Assembly (NCBI RefSeq): GCF_031119625.1
Contig: NZ_JAVHZV010000023.1
Coordinates: 124,001 to 188,000 of the forward strand
Direction: 5' to 3'
DNA length: 64,000 bases
From: Pseudomonas sp. G34
Lineage (GTDB): Bacteria; Pseudomonadota; Gammaproteobacteria; Pseudomonadales; Pseudomonadaceae
Shown: positions 46,786-57,371 of the stretch, one piece after another
Numbering within the stretch: position 1 is the stretch's first letter
Layout: every line of letters begins with the position of its first letter
The notes under the pieces: model-generated
The model's database searches: none
The model's input: only the letters and a program-made list of their open reading frames with translations
What the model was told of the DNA's origin: nothing
Position numbers and translations under genes: made by a program

Positions 46786-47616
46786 ATGAACCTGCTCGAG
46801 ATAAAAGGGCTGGGCAAGCGCTACGCCACTGGCGACCAGGCCCTGGCCGACATCCGCCTGACGCTGCCGAAAGGCCAGGTAATGGCGCTGATTGGCCCGT
46901 CCGGCGCTGGCAAGAGCACGCTGATTCGCTGCATCAACCGCCTGGTGGAACCCTCCGAGGGCGAGGTGCTGCTCGCCGGCCTGTCACTGACCGGGCTGCG
47001 CGGTGGCGCCCTGCGCAAGGCGCGGCGGCGCATGGGCATGATCTTTCAGGATCATGCCCTGGTCGATCGCCTGACGGTGATGGAGAACGTGTTGTCCGGG
47101 CGGCTGGGCTACGTCGGCTTCTGGCGCAGTGTATGGCGCCGCTACCCGCGGGCCGATGTACAGGAGGCCTTTCGCCTGCTCGAGCGCGTCGGCCTGGCCC
47201 ATGCCATCGACAAGCGTGCCGATGCGCTGTCTGGCGGCCAGCGCCAGCGGGTCGGCATCGCCCGTGCCCTGCTGCAGAATCCCGAGCTGATGCTGATCGA
47301 CGAGCCCACCGCGAGCCTCGACCCGAAAACCTCCCGGCAGATCATGCGGCTGATTCGCGAACTGTGCGAGGAACGCGGCCTGACCGCGATCATCAATATC
47401 CACGATGTCGAGCTGGCGCGGCGGTTTTCCGACCGCATCGTCGGCCTGCACGCCGGCCGGGTGGTCTTCGACGGCTCCCCCGACGCGCTGGATGCCGCGA
47501 CGCTGACGCGTATCTACGGCGAGGAAGACTGGGACGCGCATGCCGCCGACGCGGCGCAGGACGACGACCCCGCCGCGCACATGCCGCGCTCCGGCTGGCC
47601 ACGGGTGGCCAGTTGA
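46786..47616 (+). CDS. phnC: PhnC-type ABC transporter ATPase
   Basis: The cytoplasmic ATPase of the importer, 276 residues. Walker [12 protein letters not shown], signature [12 protein letters not shown] and Walker [14 protein letters not shown] are intact; the PhnC-typical [19 protein letters not shown] is present. A short extra C-terminal tail follows the domain ([20 protein letters not shown]). The stop overlaps the first permease gene by one base (TGATG). Confidence 0.93.
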   Translation: MNLLEIKGLGKRYATGDQALADIRLTLPKGQVMALIGPSGAGKSTLIRCINRLVEPSEGEVLLAGLSLTGLRGGALRKARRRMGMIFQDHALVDRLTVMENVLSGRLGYVGFWRSVWRRYPRADVQEAFRLLERVGLAHAIDKRADALSGGQRQRVGIARALLQNPELMLIDEPTASLDPKTSRQIMRLIRELCEERGLTAIINIHDVELARRFSDRIVGLHAGRVVFDGSPDALDAATLTRIYGEEDWDAHAADAAQDDDPAAHMPRSGWPRVAS

Positions 47617-48446
47617 TGGCCGGGCAGGTGAATGCGCACGAGCGCCTGGCCAGAGCACGGGCCGGTGACTGGCAACCGCCCTCGCTGTTGCCGGGAACGG
47701 GGCAGCGCTGGCTGGTGATCGGCGGCCTGCTGCTGTATCTGCTGCTGGCCGGCTCGAGCATCAACCTGGACTGGAATCGTATCGCCGAAGGCTGGTCGCG
47801 CGGGCTGGCCTTCGCTGCCGGCTTCCTGCAGCCTGACTTCACCAGCCGTGGCGGCGACATCCTCGAAGGCCTGCTGGAAAGCCTGAGCATGACCCTGGTC
47901 GCCACCGTGCTGGGCATCGCCCTGTCGATTCCGGTAGGCCTGGGCGCCGCGCGCAACCTCTCGCCACTGCCGATCTACCTGCTCTGCCGGTGGATCATCA
48001 TGGTGTCGCGCACCTTCCAGGAGGTGATCATCGCCATCCTGTTCGTGGTGATGTTCGGCTTTGGTCCCCTGGCCGGCGTCGCCACGCTGACCTTCGCGAC
48101 CATCGGCTTCATCGCCAAGTTGCTGGCCGAGGCGATCGAGGACATCGATGCGCGGCCGCTGGAGGCCATCCGCGCCACCGGCGGCAGCTGGTTGCAGGTG
48201 CTCAACCATGCCGTGCAGCCGCAGATCCTGCCGCGTCTGATCGGGCTCTCGCTGTATCGCCTGGACATCAACTTTCGCGAATCGGCGGTCATCGGCATCG
48301 TCGGCGCCGGCGGTATCGGTGCGACGCTCGCCACGGCCATGGATCGTTACGAATACAGCACGGCGGCGGCCGTGTTGCTGATCATCATCGCCATCGTGCT
48401 GGCCTCGGAATATCTCTCCGGCTACGTACGTCGCTGGCTTCAGTAA
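47616..48446 (+). CDS. phnE: PhnE-type ABC permease, first
   Basis: An inner-membrane permease of 276 residues with about six helices. The phosphonate-family domain runs from LLESLSMTLVATVLGIALSIP to the end. The cytoplasmic loop contacting the ATPase is LEAIRATGGSWLQVLNHAVQPQ, then RESAVIGIVGAGGIGATLATA. The start overlaps the phnC stop, and the second permease follows 12 bases later. Two different permeases make a heterodimer, as in some Phn systems. Confidence 0.92.
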   Translation: MAGQVNAHERLARARAGDWQPPSLLPGTGQRWLVIGGLLLYLLLAGSSINLDWNRIAEGWSRGLAFAAGFLQPDFTSRGGDILEGLLESLSMTLVATVLGIALSIPVGLGAARNLSPLPIYLLCRWIIMVSRTFQEVIIAILFVVMFGFGPLAGVATLTFATIGFIAKLLAEAIEDIDARPLEAIRATGGSWLQVLNHAVQPQILPRLIGLSLYRLDINFRESAVIGIVGAGGIGATLATAMDRYEYSTAAAVLLIIIAIVLASEYLSGYVRRWLQ

Positions 48447-48458
48447 GGCGTTATCCTC

Positions 48459-49274
48459 ATGCCGATCATTCATGCCGAGACGGCCGAGCCGCAATGGCGC
48501 CGCCGCACCACCGCCCAGCAATGGGGCCACTGGCTCGCCTGGTTCGCCGGCGCATTGCTGTTCGTCTGGTGCGCGCGGTTCATCTCCGAGAGCACCCTGT
48601 GGGAGTTCGTGGCGGACGCCGGAAGCCAGGGCGCGTCGCTGCTGGCGCGCATGGTGCCGCCGCAGTGGGACTACACGCCCGAGTTGCTCAGGCCGCTGTG
48701 GGATACGCTCAATATCGCCACCCTGGGCACCGCCCTCGGGGTAATGCTGGCGTTTCCCCTGGCGTTTCTGGCGGCACGCAACACCACGCCATCGCCGCTG
48801 ATCAGAAGCGCCGCGCTGTTGATCATCGTCTCGTCGCGTTCGATCAACTCATTGATCTGGGCAATGCTGCTGGTGGCGATGCTCGGCCCCGGTGTACTGG
48901 CCGGCATCATCGCCATTGCGCTGCGCTCGGTCGGTTTCATCGGCAAGCTGCTCTACGAGGCCATCGAGGAGATCAGCACCTCGCCGGTCGAGGCCATCGG
49001 TGCCACCGGGGCAGGGCGCCTGCAGGTGCTGCAGTTCGGCGTGGTGCCGCAGATCATGCCGGCGTTCGTCGGCACCTCGCTGTATCGCTGGGATATCAAT
49101 ATCCGCGAGGCGACCGTGCTGGGGCTGGTCGGCGCCGGTGGCATCGGCCTGCAGCTCGATGCGGCGATCAACAACCTCGCCTGGGATCGGGTCAGCGTGA
49201 TCTTCCTGCTGATCTTCGCCACCGTGATCTTTTCCGAATGGGCCTCGGCCAGGCTGCGTCAGCGCCTTTCCTGA
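48459..49274 (+). CDS. phnE: PhnE-type ABC permease, second
   Basis: Inner-membrane permease, 271 residues, paralogous to the preceding one: LWDTLNIATLGTALGVMLAFPLAFL, VEAIGATGAGRLQVLQFGVVPQ, REATVLGLVGAGGIGLQLDAA. It ends the D-C-E-E operon. The mag operon starts 260 bases downstream. Confidence 0.92.
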   Translation: MPIIHAETAEPQWRRRTTAQQWGHWLAWFAGALLFVWCARFISESTLWEFVADAGSQGASLLARMVPPQWDYTPELLRPLWDTLNIATLGTALGVMLAFPLAFLAARNTTPSPLIRSAALLIIVSSRSINSLIWAMLLVAMLGPGVLAGIIAIALRSVGFIGKLLYEAIEEISTSPVEAIGATGAGRLQVLQFGVVPQIMPAFVGTSLYRWDINIREATVLGLVGAGGIGLQLDAAINNLAWDRVSVIFLLIFATVIFSEWASARLRQRLS

Positions 49275-49533
49275 GCCGAAGCGTGGCAACGCTCGCTGCC
49301 AGCGCGCCGGCCTGTTGTGATTCGGCGCGTGATCGTTGTGATCCAGTAGCGATTCGCAAGTGCCACGATTGTCAGCGTCAAGGCAACTCGCTAGCATCCT
49401 CGCCCAGCGTGTAACTTGATGTGACGCCGCCGTCTCGATGACGCCGCACTCAAGGCGCAACTTCCTTCCCAGAGCCCAGTGTGAGTGCGGGTGTCAGGCT
49501 TTCATGCCCGACCAGCACAAGGAGTGCAGTGCG

Positions 49534-50397
49534 GTGGTTCGCTTTCTTTCGCAGCGCCGAGCGATTCGGTTCGCTCTCGCCGTTGCCTGGCGGGTGCGTA
49601 GCGTGCTGCTGATCTGCGCTGCCATGGTCGCTCCGATGAGCTGGGCCGAACCTGGCCGGGCCGAACCTTCCGTGTCCCTGCAAGGCCCCACCGGCGGCTG
49701 GCGCTATCACGGCCTCAATGACGGCGATAACGACGCCCGCGTGGCCTACCCGACGCCACCCATCGACCGTGGCGCCCAGCGCGGGCGCAGCCTGATCGAG
49801 GGCACGTTGCAGAACATCGGTGAGGTGCGCCCGCCGCACCGCCTGGTGGTCAACGGCAACCCGCTGCCGCTGTACACCGACGAGCAGGGCCGCTTCGCCC
49901 GGCCCTACGCCTTTGGCGCCGGCTCCAACAGCGTCGAGCTGGTGGCCGGCGAAGGCAAATCGCTCAAGCGCATTCAGTTCTACGAGGCCAACAACCTGCG
50001 CACGCCGGCGCGCATTCGCATGGTGCTCGGCTGGGATGACCCCAAGGCCGAGCTCGACCTGCATGTGGTCACCCCGGATGGCCAGCACGCGTTCTGGAGC
50101 CGCCCGGTGCTGACCAACGGCGGCGGCCTGGATGTGGACAGCGTCGACGGCCCCGGCCCGGAAATGTTCACCATGACCGCGCCGCTGCAAGGCACTTACC
50201 TGATCTACGTGAACTACTGGGGCAACCTGGGCAGCGAGGGCTACAACTTCGAGGCCGGCAGCAACCAGAACGAGATCATCACCGCGCAGATCAACCTGAT
50301 CTTCAACGAGAACACCGTCAACGAGAAGCGCGAGACCTTTCTGGTGCCCTTGCGCGCCATTGGCGAGCTGCTGTTCGTGAAATCCTTCAATTACTGA
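49534..50397 (+). CDS. magA: MagA: DUF2135 exported protein, first gene of the mag operon
   Basis: A 287-residue secreted protein. The start is set at GTG 49534, which has AAGGAG 9 bases upstream; an ATG at 49504 lies in the same frame without a site. The signal peptide is the hydrophobic segment RSVLLICAAMVAPMSWA. The mature part ends in a DUF2135 domain (RMVLGWDDPKAELDLHVVTPDG, GPGPEMFTMTAPLQGTYLIYVNYWG, TVNEKRETFLVP), resembling E. coli YfaP. In P. aeruginosa the magA-F operon encodes a periplasmic complex around the alpha-2-macroglobulin-like MagD. The product at 59032 carries the same domain. Confidence 0.88.
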   Translation: MVRFLSQRRAIRFALAVAWRVRSVLLICAAMVAPMSWAEPGRAEPSVSLQGPTGGWRYHGLNDGDNDARVAYPTPPIDRGAQRGRSLIEGTLQNIGEVRPPHRLVVNGNPLPLYTDEQGRFARPYAFGAGSNSVELVAGEGKSLKRIQFYEANNLRTPARIRMVLGWDDPKAELDLHVVTPDGQHAFWSRPVLTNGGGLDVDSVDGPGPEMFTMTAPLQGTYLIYVNYWGNLGSEGYNFEAGSNQNEIITAQINLIFNENTVNEKRETFLVPLRAIGELLFVKSFNY

Positions 50398-50412
50398 TAT
50401 CCCGAGGCTCGG

Positions 50413-52056
50413 ATGAACCGGAATACCACTGCCCACCTGCGCCACGTCGCCGTTTTGCTGACAGCCGGCCTGCTTGCCGCCTGTGGCCAGGACTCGCGCG
50501 ACCTGGGTGAGCGCAGCACCCTGGGCCTGGATCTGCAGCGCCCCGATGCGCTGATCGAGAGTGCCTCGCTCAGCCGCCTGCCCAGGGATCTGCTGGCGGT
50601 GCCGCTGTTGCGCGACACCCTCACCGAAGACTTCGTGTTCTATTACGAGCACAACGCCGACCGCCTCGGTTTGGTCGGCAGCCTGCGGCGGATCATCTAC
50701 GAGCGCGACCTGCAACTGCGCGACGAGCTGCTCGACGAATTGCTCGACCAGCCCGCCGACGTGGCGCTGTGGAAGGGCGCCGATGGCAAGCTCAAGCACT
50801 TCGTGATGGTCATGCAGCGTGGTGGCCTGGCCAAGGTCCTGGAGCCGCTGGCCCATGTCGCCCTGGACGACACCCAGCTCAGCAAGGCCGGCGAGCTCCA
50901 CGTCGATGGCAGCAGCGTGCCGTTGTACCGCCTCAACTACCTGGGCGATCGCGCCCTGCTGCTGGCCAGCCATGGTGACAAGCTCTTGGTGCTGTCGTCG
51001 CCGGGCATGCTGTTCGGCGAGGACGACAAGCCCGGCCGTGCGGCCACCGAGTCCGTCGAAGCGCTGCTCGACGGTGACAACCCGTTCGCCAAACGCTTTG
51101 GCCTCAAGGCGCGCGAGACAGAGCAACAGCGCATTTCCCTGAGTGGCGAATACGTCGCGCTGGGTTACCAGCGCTTCTTCCCGGCGTTTGCCGGCGTGCG
51201 TTTCGAGAAGGGCGAGGGCGCCTGGAGCAGCTTCCTGGCGCTCAACGAAGTCGACGACCAACCGGCTATGGATTTCACCCCGATCTGGAAAGCCATGCCG
51301 ATGGGCGCCAGCGCCTGCGTCGCCGTGCCCGTTGCGCCAGGTAGTGCCGAGAAGCTGCTCGAGCGTGTCGGCGCCAGCAAGGCGGTCAGCGAGGATCTGC
51401 AGAAACGCCTGGGCAGCACCGCCGGCCTCTGCTGGTACGCCGACTCGCGGCTGCACTCGCCGCTGCTGGTCACGCACCTCGACGAGGCCGCCACGCCGGA
51501 GCTGGATCAGGCCATCGGCGGATTGTTCGACGGCATGATCGGCGCCTTCGAGCCCAATGTGGAAAATGGCCGCTTCCCGGTAGAAAGCCAGAGCATCGCC
51601 GACGGCCATATCTGGCACCGCCAGGTGGGCTCCAACTTCGGTCAGTACCCGGCCGAAGCCAGCAATACTCCCGACGCCCTGGCGTCCCGCGCATTCTTCA
51701 ACGTCAGCCTGGCGCGCCAGGGCCAGACCCTGCTGTTTTCGCTGGATGACACCCTGGTGATCAAGGCCCTCGACACCCTCAACAAGCGCTACCCGCCGCT
51801 GGCCGAAGTGTTGCCCGCCGACGGCCTGGTGCCTGGCTACCTGGCGCCCGAGGGCTTGTCGCGGCTGCTCGAGCAGGAAACCCTGGACAGCCTGCCAGCC
51901 AACTACGAGCCGGTGTTCCGCAACGCCGCCGACACCCACCTGCTGCCCAAGCTGCGCGCCATGGGCGGTTACGGCCAATTCGCGCTGACACTGCCGAAAG
52001 GCACCGAGGCCGACGATGACTGGAAGTGGGTTCCCTTGGAATGGCGTTCGCTTTGA
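50413..52056 (+). CDS. magB: MagB: DUF2138 lipoprotein
   Basis: A 547-residue lipoprotein resembling E. coli YfaA (DUF2138). The lipobox is LLAACGQ after a hydrophobic segment at about residues 12-25. The mature part shows the family pattern ([36 protein letters not shown] across the conserved N-terminal region, [37 protein letters not shown]). Biochemical activity is unknown. It overlaps magC by 16 bases and lies 15 bases after magA, so translation is probably coupled. Confidence 0.88.
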   Translation: MNRNTTAHLRHVAVLLTAGLLAACGQDSRDLGERSTLGLDLQRPDALIESASLSRLPRDLLAVPLLRDTLTEDFVFYYEHNADRLGLVGSLRRIIYERDLQLRDELLDELLDQPADVALWKGADGKLKHFVMVMQRGGLAKVLEPLAHVALDDTQLSKAGELHVDGSSVPLYRLNYLGDRALLLASHGDKLLVLSSPGMLFGEDDKPGRAATESVEALLDGDNPFAKRFGLKARETEQQRISLSGEYVALGYQRFFPAFAGVRFEKGEGAWSSFLALNEVDDQPAMDFTPIWKAMPMGASACVAVPVAPGSAEKLLERVGASKAVSEDLQKRLGSTAGLCWYADSRLHSPLLVTHLDEAATPELDQAIGGLFDGMIGAFEPNVENGRFPVESQSIADGHIWHRQVGSNFGQYPAEASNTPDALASRAFFNVSLARQGQTLLFSLDDTLVIKALDTLNKRYPPLAEVLPADGLVPGYLAPEGLSRLLEQETLDSLPANYEPVFRNAADTHLLPKLRAMGGYGQFALTLPKGTEADDDWKWVPLEWRSL

Positions 52057-52703
52057 TCACCGCCATGCCCGCTTGGCGCGTGCTGCTAGCTGCGGCGCTG
52101 CTCGCGTTGACCCTGGCCGCGCGCGCCGAGCAGGCGCCCGGCCTGAACCCCGAGCAGTCGCAGATATTCCGCGCCTGGTTCGTGCGTATCGCCCAGGAGC
52201 AGCTGCGCCAGGGGCCGAGCCCGCGCTGGTATCAGCAGGATTGCGTGGGCCTGGTGCGTTTCGCCGCCAACGAAGCGCTCAAGGTGCATGACGCCAAGTG
52301 GCTGCACGCCAATGGCCTGTCCAATCGCTACCTGCCGCCGGAGCTGCAACTGAGCGACGCCCAGCGCGCGCTGGCGCAGAGCTGGGAGCAGGGCGGCGGC
52401 AAGCAGGGCCCCTACGTCAATGCGATCAAGATGATCCAGTTCAACAGCCAGCTGGTCGGCCGCGACCTGAACCAGGCGCGCCCCGGCGACCTGATGTTCT
52501 TCGACCAGGGCGATGACCAGCACCTGATGATCTGGATGGGCCGCGACATCGTTTACCACACCGGCACCACCACTCCCACGGATAACGGCATGCGTGCCGT
52601 CAGCCTGCAACAACTCATGACATGGAAGGACACCCGATGGATACCCGACGACGCCAACCCCAACTTTATCGGCATCTATCGGCTGAATTTCCTCGCGCGA
52701 TGA
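52041..52703 (+). CDS. magC: MagC: DUF1175 exported protein with NlpC/P60-like motifs
   Basis: A 220-residue exported protein resembling E. coli YfaT (DUF1175). ATG 52041 is chosen, inside the magB end; GTG 52026 and ATG 52065 are alternatives. The signal peptide is [17 protein letters not shown]. The mature part carries [43 protein letters not shown]. This spacing of Cys, PGDLxFF and His is much like that of NlpC/P60 cysteine peptidases (DCSGL, GDLVFF, HVGIY). It may be a cell-wall or peptide-acting enzyme; activity is not demonstrated. The last base triplet overlaps the magD start (ATGA). Confidence 0.85.
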   Translation: MAFALITAMPAWRVLLAAALLALTLAARAEQAPGLNPEQSQIFRAWFVRIAQEQLRQGPSPRWYQQDCVGLVRFAANEALKVHDAKWLHANGLSNRYLPPELQLSDAQRALAQSWEQGGGKQGPYVNAIKMIQFNSQLVGRDLNQARPGDLMFFDQGDDQHLMIWMGRDIVYHTGTTTPTDNGMRAVSLQQLMTWKDTRWIPDDANPNFIGIYRLNFLAR

Positions 52704-55700
52704 ACCGTCTGCTTGCCGTCACGCTGCTGGCGCTCATGCCCCTGGCCGCTCACGCTGAAGATGAAGTGCCGGCCAGTGGCTACACGCCGCTGTCCGGCGA
52801 GTCGTTCTTCCTGCTTGCCGACTCGAGCTTCGCCGCCGATGAAGTGGCCACCGTGCGCCTCGAGGCGCCAGGCCGCGATTACCGCCGCTATCGCATGGAA
52901 GGCTACGGCGGCGTGGACATGCGCCTGTACCGCATCGACCAGCCGCTGGAGTTCCTCAAGCGCCAGAAGAACCTGCACCGGGTGGTCGCCGAGGGCCAGT
53001 TCAAGGGCGAGGGGCTGTCCAATACCCTGGCGTACCTGTGGGACAACTGGTACCGCAAATCCCGCCGGGTGATGCAGCGCGCCTTCTCCTACGAGTCGCG
53101 CAAGCAGGTTACCGAAGAGGCGCCGGAGCTGAAGATGGGCAGCGCCATCGCCGCGCCTACCGAGTACACCCCGCAGGTGCAGTTCGCGCCCATGAAAGGC
53201 CTGCCGCTGGTGGCCGAGTTCCGCTACCCGCTGTGGCAAGCCAAACCCATCGAGCCGCCGCAAGGCGTCGACCTGTCCGGCTCGTCGAGCAACTTCGTCA
53301 GCGTCGCCTCCGGCAACGTCTACGTGCCGCTCGGCAAGCTCGAGCCCGGCCTGTACCTGGCCGAGGCGATAATCGGCAAGTACCGCGCCACCACCGTGGT
53401 GTTCGTTTCCAACACCGTGGCGGTCAGCAAGATTGCCGGTGGCGAGCTCTTGGTGTGGACGGCCGACAAACACCAGGGCACGCCGGTGGCTGACGCCAAG
53501 CTGCTGTGGAGCGATGGCCTGGGCGTGATGACCAGCGGCACCACCGATGCCCAGGGCCTGCTGCGCCTCGGTCATGCCAGCCCTGAGCGCTCCTACGTGA
53601 TCGGCGAGGACGCCGACGGCGGCGTGTTCGTCTCCGAGAACTTCTATTACGACAGCGAAATCTACGACACCAAGCTGTATGCCTTCACCGACCGCCCGCT
53701 GTATCGCCCCGGCGACTGGGTGGAGGTGAAGATCGTCGGTCGCGAATTCAAGAACGCCCGTGACTCGGTGGCGGCCGGCACCGCGCCGATCAGCCTCAGC
53801 GTGCTGGATGCCAACGGCACCGTGCTGCAGACCCAGAAGCTCGACTTCGACAGCGCCCGTGGCGGCCAGGGCCGCTTCCAGCTGCCGGACAACGCCGTGG
53901 CCGGCGGCTATGAGCTGCGCTTCGCCTACCGCGACGGGCTGTATAGCAGCGCCTTCCGCGTGGCCGAGTACATCAAGCCGCACTTCGAAGTGTCGCTGGA
54001 TCTCGACAAGCCGGACTTCCGTACCGGCGAGCCGGTCAAGGGCGCCCTGGTGTTGCTCTATCCGGACGGCAAACCGGTGGTCAATGCCAAGGTGCAGCTG
54101 AGCCTGCGCGCCCAGCAACTTTCGATGGTCGACAACGAACTGCAGTACCTCGGCCAGTTCCCGGTCGAACTGGCCAGCAGCGAAGTCAGCACCGACAGCC
54201 AGGGCCGCGCGGTGGTCGACCTGCCGGCCGCCGACAAACCGAGCCGCTACCTGCTCAGCGTGTTCGCCAGCGATGGCGCCGCCTACCGGGTCAAGACCAG
54301 CAAGGAAATCCTCATCGAGCGTGGCGCCGCCCGCTATCGCCTGAGCGCGCCGCAGCGCTTCAGTGCCGCCGGCCAGGCAGTGACCTTCGCCTATCAGAGC
54401 GAAGGCGCCAGTGAACGCAAACCGGCCCGCTACGAGTGGGTGCGCCTGGAAGACCAGAGCACCGGCAACGGCGAGCTGGCGGCGGATGCCAAGGGCTTCG
54501 AGTTGAATTTCGAACGCCCCGGTACCTACAGCATCACCCTCAAGGACAGCAGCGGCCTGATTCTCGGCGCCACCGGCCATTCGGTCAGCGGCGAGGGCGT
54601 CAAGTCGGTCGCCGGCACCATCGAGATCGTGCTCGACAAGGCCGAGTACCAGGCCGGCGACGAAGCCCTGGCGCTGATCACTTTTCCCGAGCCGGTCAGC
54701 GATGCGCTGCTGACCCTGGAACGCGACAAGGTCGAAGCCACCGCGCTGCTCTCCAAGGGCGGCGACTGGCTCAAGCTCGAGCGCCTGTCCGACACCCAGT
54801 ACCGTGCGCGCATTCCGGTCGGCAAGACCTTCTCGCCGAACATCACCTTCTCGGCGCTGTACACCCGCGGCGGTGATTACAGCTTCCAGAACGCCGGCAT
54901 CAAGGTCGCCACGCCGCAGATCGACATCGCCATCAAGGCCGACAAGGAGGTGGTGCAACCGGGCGAGCTGGTCACCGTCGAGCTGAGCACCCTGTTCGCA
55001 GGCAAGCCGGTGCCGACGCGCCTGACGGTCAGCGTGGTGGACGAGATGATCTACGCCCTGCAGCCGGAAATCGCCCCCGGTATCGACCAGTTCTTCTACC
55101 ACCCGCGGCGCAACAACGTGCGCACCAGTGCCAGCCTGTCGTTCATCAGCTATGACCTGGCGCTGCCCGGCATGCCCAGTGCACCGGGCCGCGCCAACCG
55201 CAGCGAACGCGGCGTCAAGGTGCTGGAGCGGCCGCGCCGCGAGGAAGTCGACACCGCTTCCTGGCAGCCGGACCTGGTCACCGATGCCAACGGCAAGGCC
55301 AGCTTCAGCTTCCGCATGCCCGATTCGCTGACCCGCTGGCGCATCACCGCCCGGGCGGTGAGCGCCGACGGCGAAGTGGGCCAGAAGCGCCAGTTCGTGC
55401 GTTCGGAAAAGCCGCTGTACCTGAAATGGAGTGGCCCGAGCCGCTTCCGGGTCGGCGACAAGCCGGCGCTGGGCCTGTTCGCCTTCAACCAGGGCGAGGA
55501 GGGCGCCAAGGCCGAACTGCTGATCCGTCATGGCGAGCAGGAGCAACGCCGTGAAGTGACGCTGGCCAAGGGCATCAACTACCTGCCGGTCGAGGAGGCG
55601 GTGATCGCCGCCGGCGACTTCAGCGCCGAGCTGCGTCAGGCGGACAAGGTCGCCGACGCCTTGGCCGTCAAGCTGAGCACTGTGGCGCCTGGCTGGCAGC

Positions 55701-57229
55701 AGGTGCGCAGCGAGCAGCTGTCGGTATTCCCGGGCAGCACGCCATTGCAATTGCCGGCTGATGCCAGCCAGGTGCAGTTGCACGTCGCCGACAGCGGCGC
55801 CGGCCTGTTCAACGCTGCGCTGGATGACCTGCTCGACTACCCCTACGGCGGCGTCGAGCAGACCGCCAGCCGCCTGCTGCCGCTGAGCCTGGCCTACCCG
55901 GCGCTGGCCGCCGGCGAGCCGCGGATCAAGGATCGCCTGCGCCTGATCATGCAGAACAGCCGCCTGCGCCTGGTGCAGATGGCCGGCCCCGAAGCGACCT
56001 TCACCTGGTGGGGTGGTGATGCCGATGGCGACGCCTTCCTGACCACCTACGCCTATTACGCCGACTGGCACGCCAGCCGCGCCCTGGCCATTCAGTTGCC
56101 GCCGGAGCACTGGCAGCGTGTGCTGGAACTCTATGCCAAGCGCGCCCCGGACACGCCGCTGCTGCAGCGTGCGCTGATCCTGGCTTTCGCCCGCGACATG
56201 GGCCTGCCGGTGAAAACCTTGCTCGACGGCCTGGTGTATGACCTGGCCGCCGCGGGCGAAGGCGAGGAAGTGGTGCTCGGTGAGGGCGACAGCCTGGTGA
56301 TGGCGGCGCCGGATTCGGCCCTGGGCCTGGCGATTGCCCGCGAGCTGGGCGTGCGCCTGGCGCAGCAGAACAATGTGCCGGTGGCCGAGGCGCTGCAGGG
56401 GCAGCTCGATGGTGCCCGTCGCCGCCTGGCCGAGAGCCAGTCGCCGTTCGTGGCGGCTGTTTCCCTGTACCTCAATGGCCCGGATCGCCAGCGTGCCCAG
56501 CGCCTGCTCGGCGAACTGGCACCGGCCCAGGCCGGCCTGGAGCGCGCCCTGGCGCTGACCTGGCTGCAGCCGTCGCTGGATCTGCGCAGTGCCCAGCCGG
56601 CACTGGCATTGGAAGGTGACTGGCAGGCGGTGGAGGGCACCAGCGGCGAGAACTATTGGCAGTGGAACGGGGCGCAACCGCCCCAGGCACTGCTGGTGGC
56701 TGGTGATCTGGATCAGCCGAGCGATGTACGCCTCGACTACCAGAGTGCCCAGGCCGCGCCGAGCAATGTGCCGGTAACGTTGAAGCGCCGTCTGCTGCGG
56801 CTGGTGCCGGGCGACAAGGCGTTCGAGTTCCGCGCCGAGGAAGTCGGCAAGGACGAGATCTCCAGCGCCGACCTGTACCTGGACGAAGTGACCCTGAGCA
56901 GCGAAACCGAACAGCCCCTGCGCTACGGCATGCTGGAAGTGCCGCTGCCGCCGGGCGCCGATGTGGAACGCACCACCTGGGGCATCCAGGTCAGCGGCCT
57001 GGGTGGCGATGAAGCCTCGGCGCTGGAGAAGGCCCGCAACGAGCCGGGCGAGCTCAGCTACGCGGTGCCGGTGGACAGCCTGCAGGGCGAACTGGTGCTG
57101 CGTCACCTGGTGCGCTTCTCGCAGAAGGGCGAGTTCGTGCTGCCGCCGGCCCGTTACGTGCGCCTCTACGCACCGGGCCAGCAGGCGCTGGAGGCCGAGC
57201 CAGCGCTGCAGAAGGTCACCATTGAGTAG
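52700..57229 (+). CDS. magD: MagD: bacterial alpha-2-macroglobulin-like protein (no thioester Cys)
   Basis: A 1509-residue exported protein of the bacterial alpha-2-macroglobulin family (E. coli YfaS-type), thought to trap proteases in the periplasm. The start ATG overlaps the magC stop; signal peptide [17 protein letters not shown]. Domains in order: MG2-type macroglobulin repeats ([20 protein letters not shown] near 330), bait-like region, the A2M signature region ([20 protein letters not shown] near 870), and the TED-like helical domain. At residue 1051 the thioester site reads YGGVEQT, so the Cys of GCxEQ is Gly. Covalent capture is thus not possible, as in the known thioester-less class. 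It is followed by a dispersed repeat that starts at its stop codon. Confidence 0.93.
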   Translation: MNRLLAVTLLALMPLAAHAEDEVPASGYTPLSGESFFLLADSSFAADEVATVRLEAPGRDYRRYRMEGYGGVDMRLYRIDQPLEFLKRQKNLHRVVAEGQFKGEGLSNTLAYLWDNWYRKSRRVMQRAFSYESRKQVTEEAPELKMGSAIAAPTEYTPQVQFAPMKGLPLVAEFRYPLWQAKPIEPPQGVDLSGSSSNFVSVASGNVYVPLGKLEPGLYLAEAIIGKYRATTVVFVSNTVAVSKIAGGELLVWTADKHQGTPVADAKLLWSDGLGVMTSGTTDAQGLLRLGHASPERSYVIGEDADGGVFVSENFYYDSEIYDTKLYAFTDRPLYRPGDWVEVKIVGREFKNARDSVAAGTAPISLSVLDANGTVLQTQKLDFDSARGGQGRFQLPDNAVAGGYELRFAYRDGLYSSAFRVAEYIKPHFEVSLDLDKPDFRTGEPVKGALVLLYPDGKPVVNAKVQLSLRAQQLSMVDNELQYLGQFPVELASSEVSTDSQGRAVVDLPAADKPSRYLLSVFASDGAAYRVKTSKEILIERGAARYRLSAPQRFSAAGQAVTFAYQSEGASERKPARYEWVRLEDQSTGNGELAADAKGFELNFERPGTYSITLKDSSGLILGATGHSVSGEGVKSVAGTIEIVLDKAEYQAGDEALALITFPEPVSDALLTLERDKVEATALLSKGGDWLKLERLSDTQYRARIPVGKTFSPNITFSALYTRGGDYSFQNAGIKVATPQIDIAIKADKEVVQPGELVTVELSTLFAGKPVPTRLTVSVVDEMIYALQPEIAPGIDQFFYHPRRNNVRTSASLSFISYDLALPGMPSAPGRANRSERGVKVLERPRREEVDTASWQPDLVTDANGKASFSFRMPDSLTRWRITARAVSADGEVGQKRQFVRSEKPLYLKWSGPSRFRVGDKPALGLFAFNQGEEGAKAELLIRHGEQEQRREVTLAKGINYLPVEEAVIAAGDFSAELRQADKVADALAVKLSTVAPGWQQVRSEQLSVFPGSTPLQLPADASQVQLHVADSGAGLFNAALDDLLDYPYGGVEQTASRLLPLSLAYPALAAGEPRIKDRLRLIMQNSRLRLVQMAGPEATFTWWGGDADGDAFLTTYAYYADWHASRALAIQLPPEHWQRVLELYAKRAPDTPLLQRALILAFARDMGLPVKTLLDGLVYDLAAAGEGEEVVLGEGDSLVMAAPDSALGLAIARELGVRLAQQNNVPVAEALQGQLDGARRRLAESQSPFVAAVSLYLNGPDRQRAQRLLGELAPAQAGLERALALTWLQPSLDLRSAQPALALEGDWQAVEGTSGENYWQWNGAQPPQALLVAGDLDQPSDVRLDYQSAQAAPSNVPVTLKRRLLRLVPGDKAFEFRAEEVGKDEISSADLYLDEVTLSSETEQPLRYGMLEVPLPPGADVERTTWGIQVSGLGGDEASALEKARNEPGELSYAVPVDSLQGELVLRHLVRFSQKGEFVLPPARYVRLYAPGQQALEAEPALQKVTIE

Positions 57230-57371
57230 CAGGCAGTTGAAAAACTATCTACGTTGCCATCGCGGCGTTAAAAACAGGCTCAAAATGCTCATGTACTACT
57301 CGTACACTCCGCTTTTTCGCCTGCTTTTGCCTTGCGCTGGCTGCCTCGATCACGTTTTTCAACGGCCTGCT
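57228..57371. repeat. About 150-bp dispersed repeat, copy 2, inside the mag operon
   Basis: Terminal inverted repeats AGCAGGCAGTTGAAAAAC and GTTTTTCAACGGCCTGCT differ at one position. The interior matches copy 1 at 42541-42693 (GCGTTAAAAACAGGCTC, AAAATGCTCAT, CGCCTGCTTTTGCC). It begins at the magD stop codon and extends into the magE reading frame. Confidence 0.88.

Noticed and set aside
52676..57106. Open frame of about 1476 codons on the minus strand opposite magD
   Set aside because: Mirror frame caused by GC-rich codon bias; Gln/His/Arg/Gly-rich nonsense with no family motif or ribosome site, opposite a clear gene. Similar long frames opposite the hybrid kinase, glyA, morA and dppA-like genes were rejected for the same reason.
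56961..57287. Upstream extension of the magE frame
   Set aside because: It overlaps magD in another frame with Arg/Pro-rich shadow sequence; the gene cannot start there.
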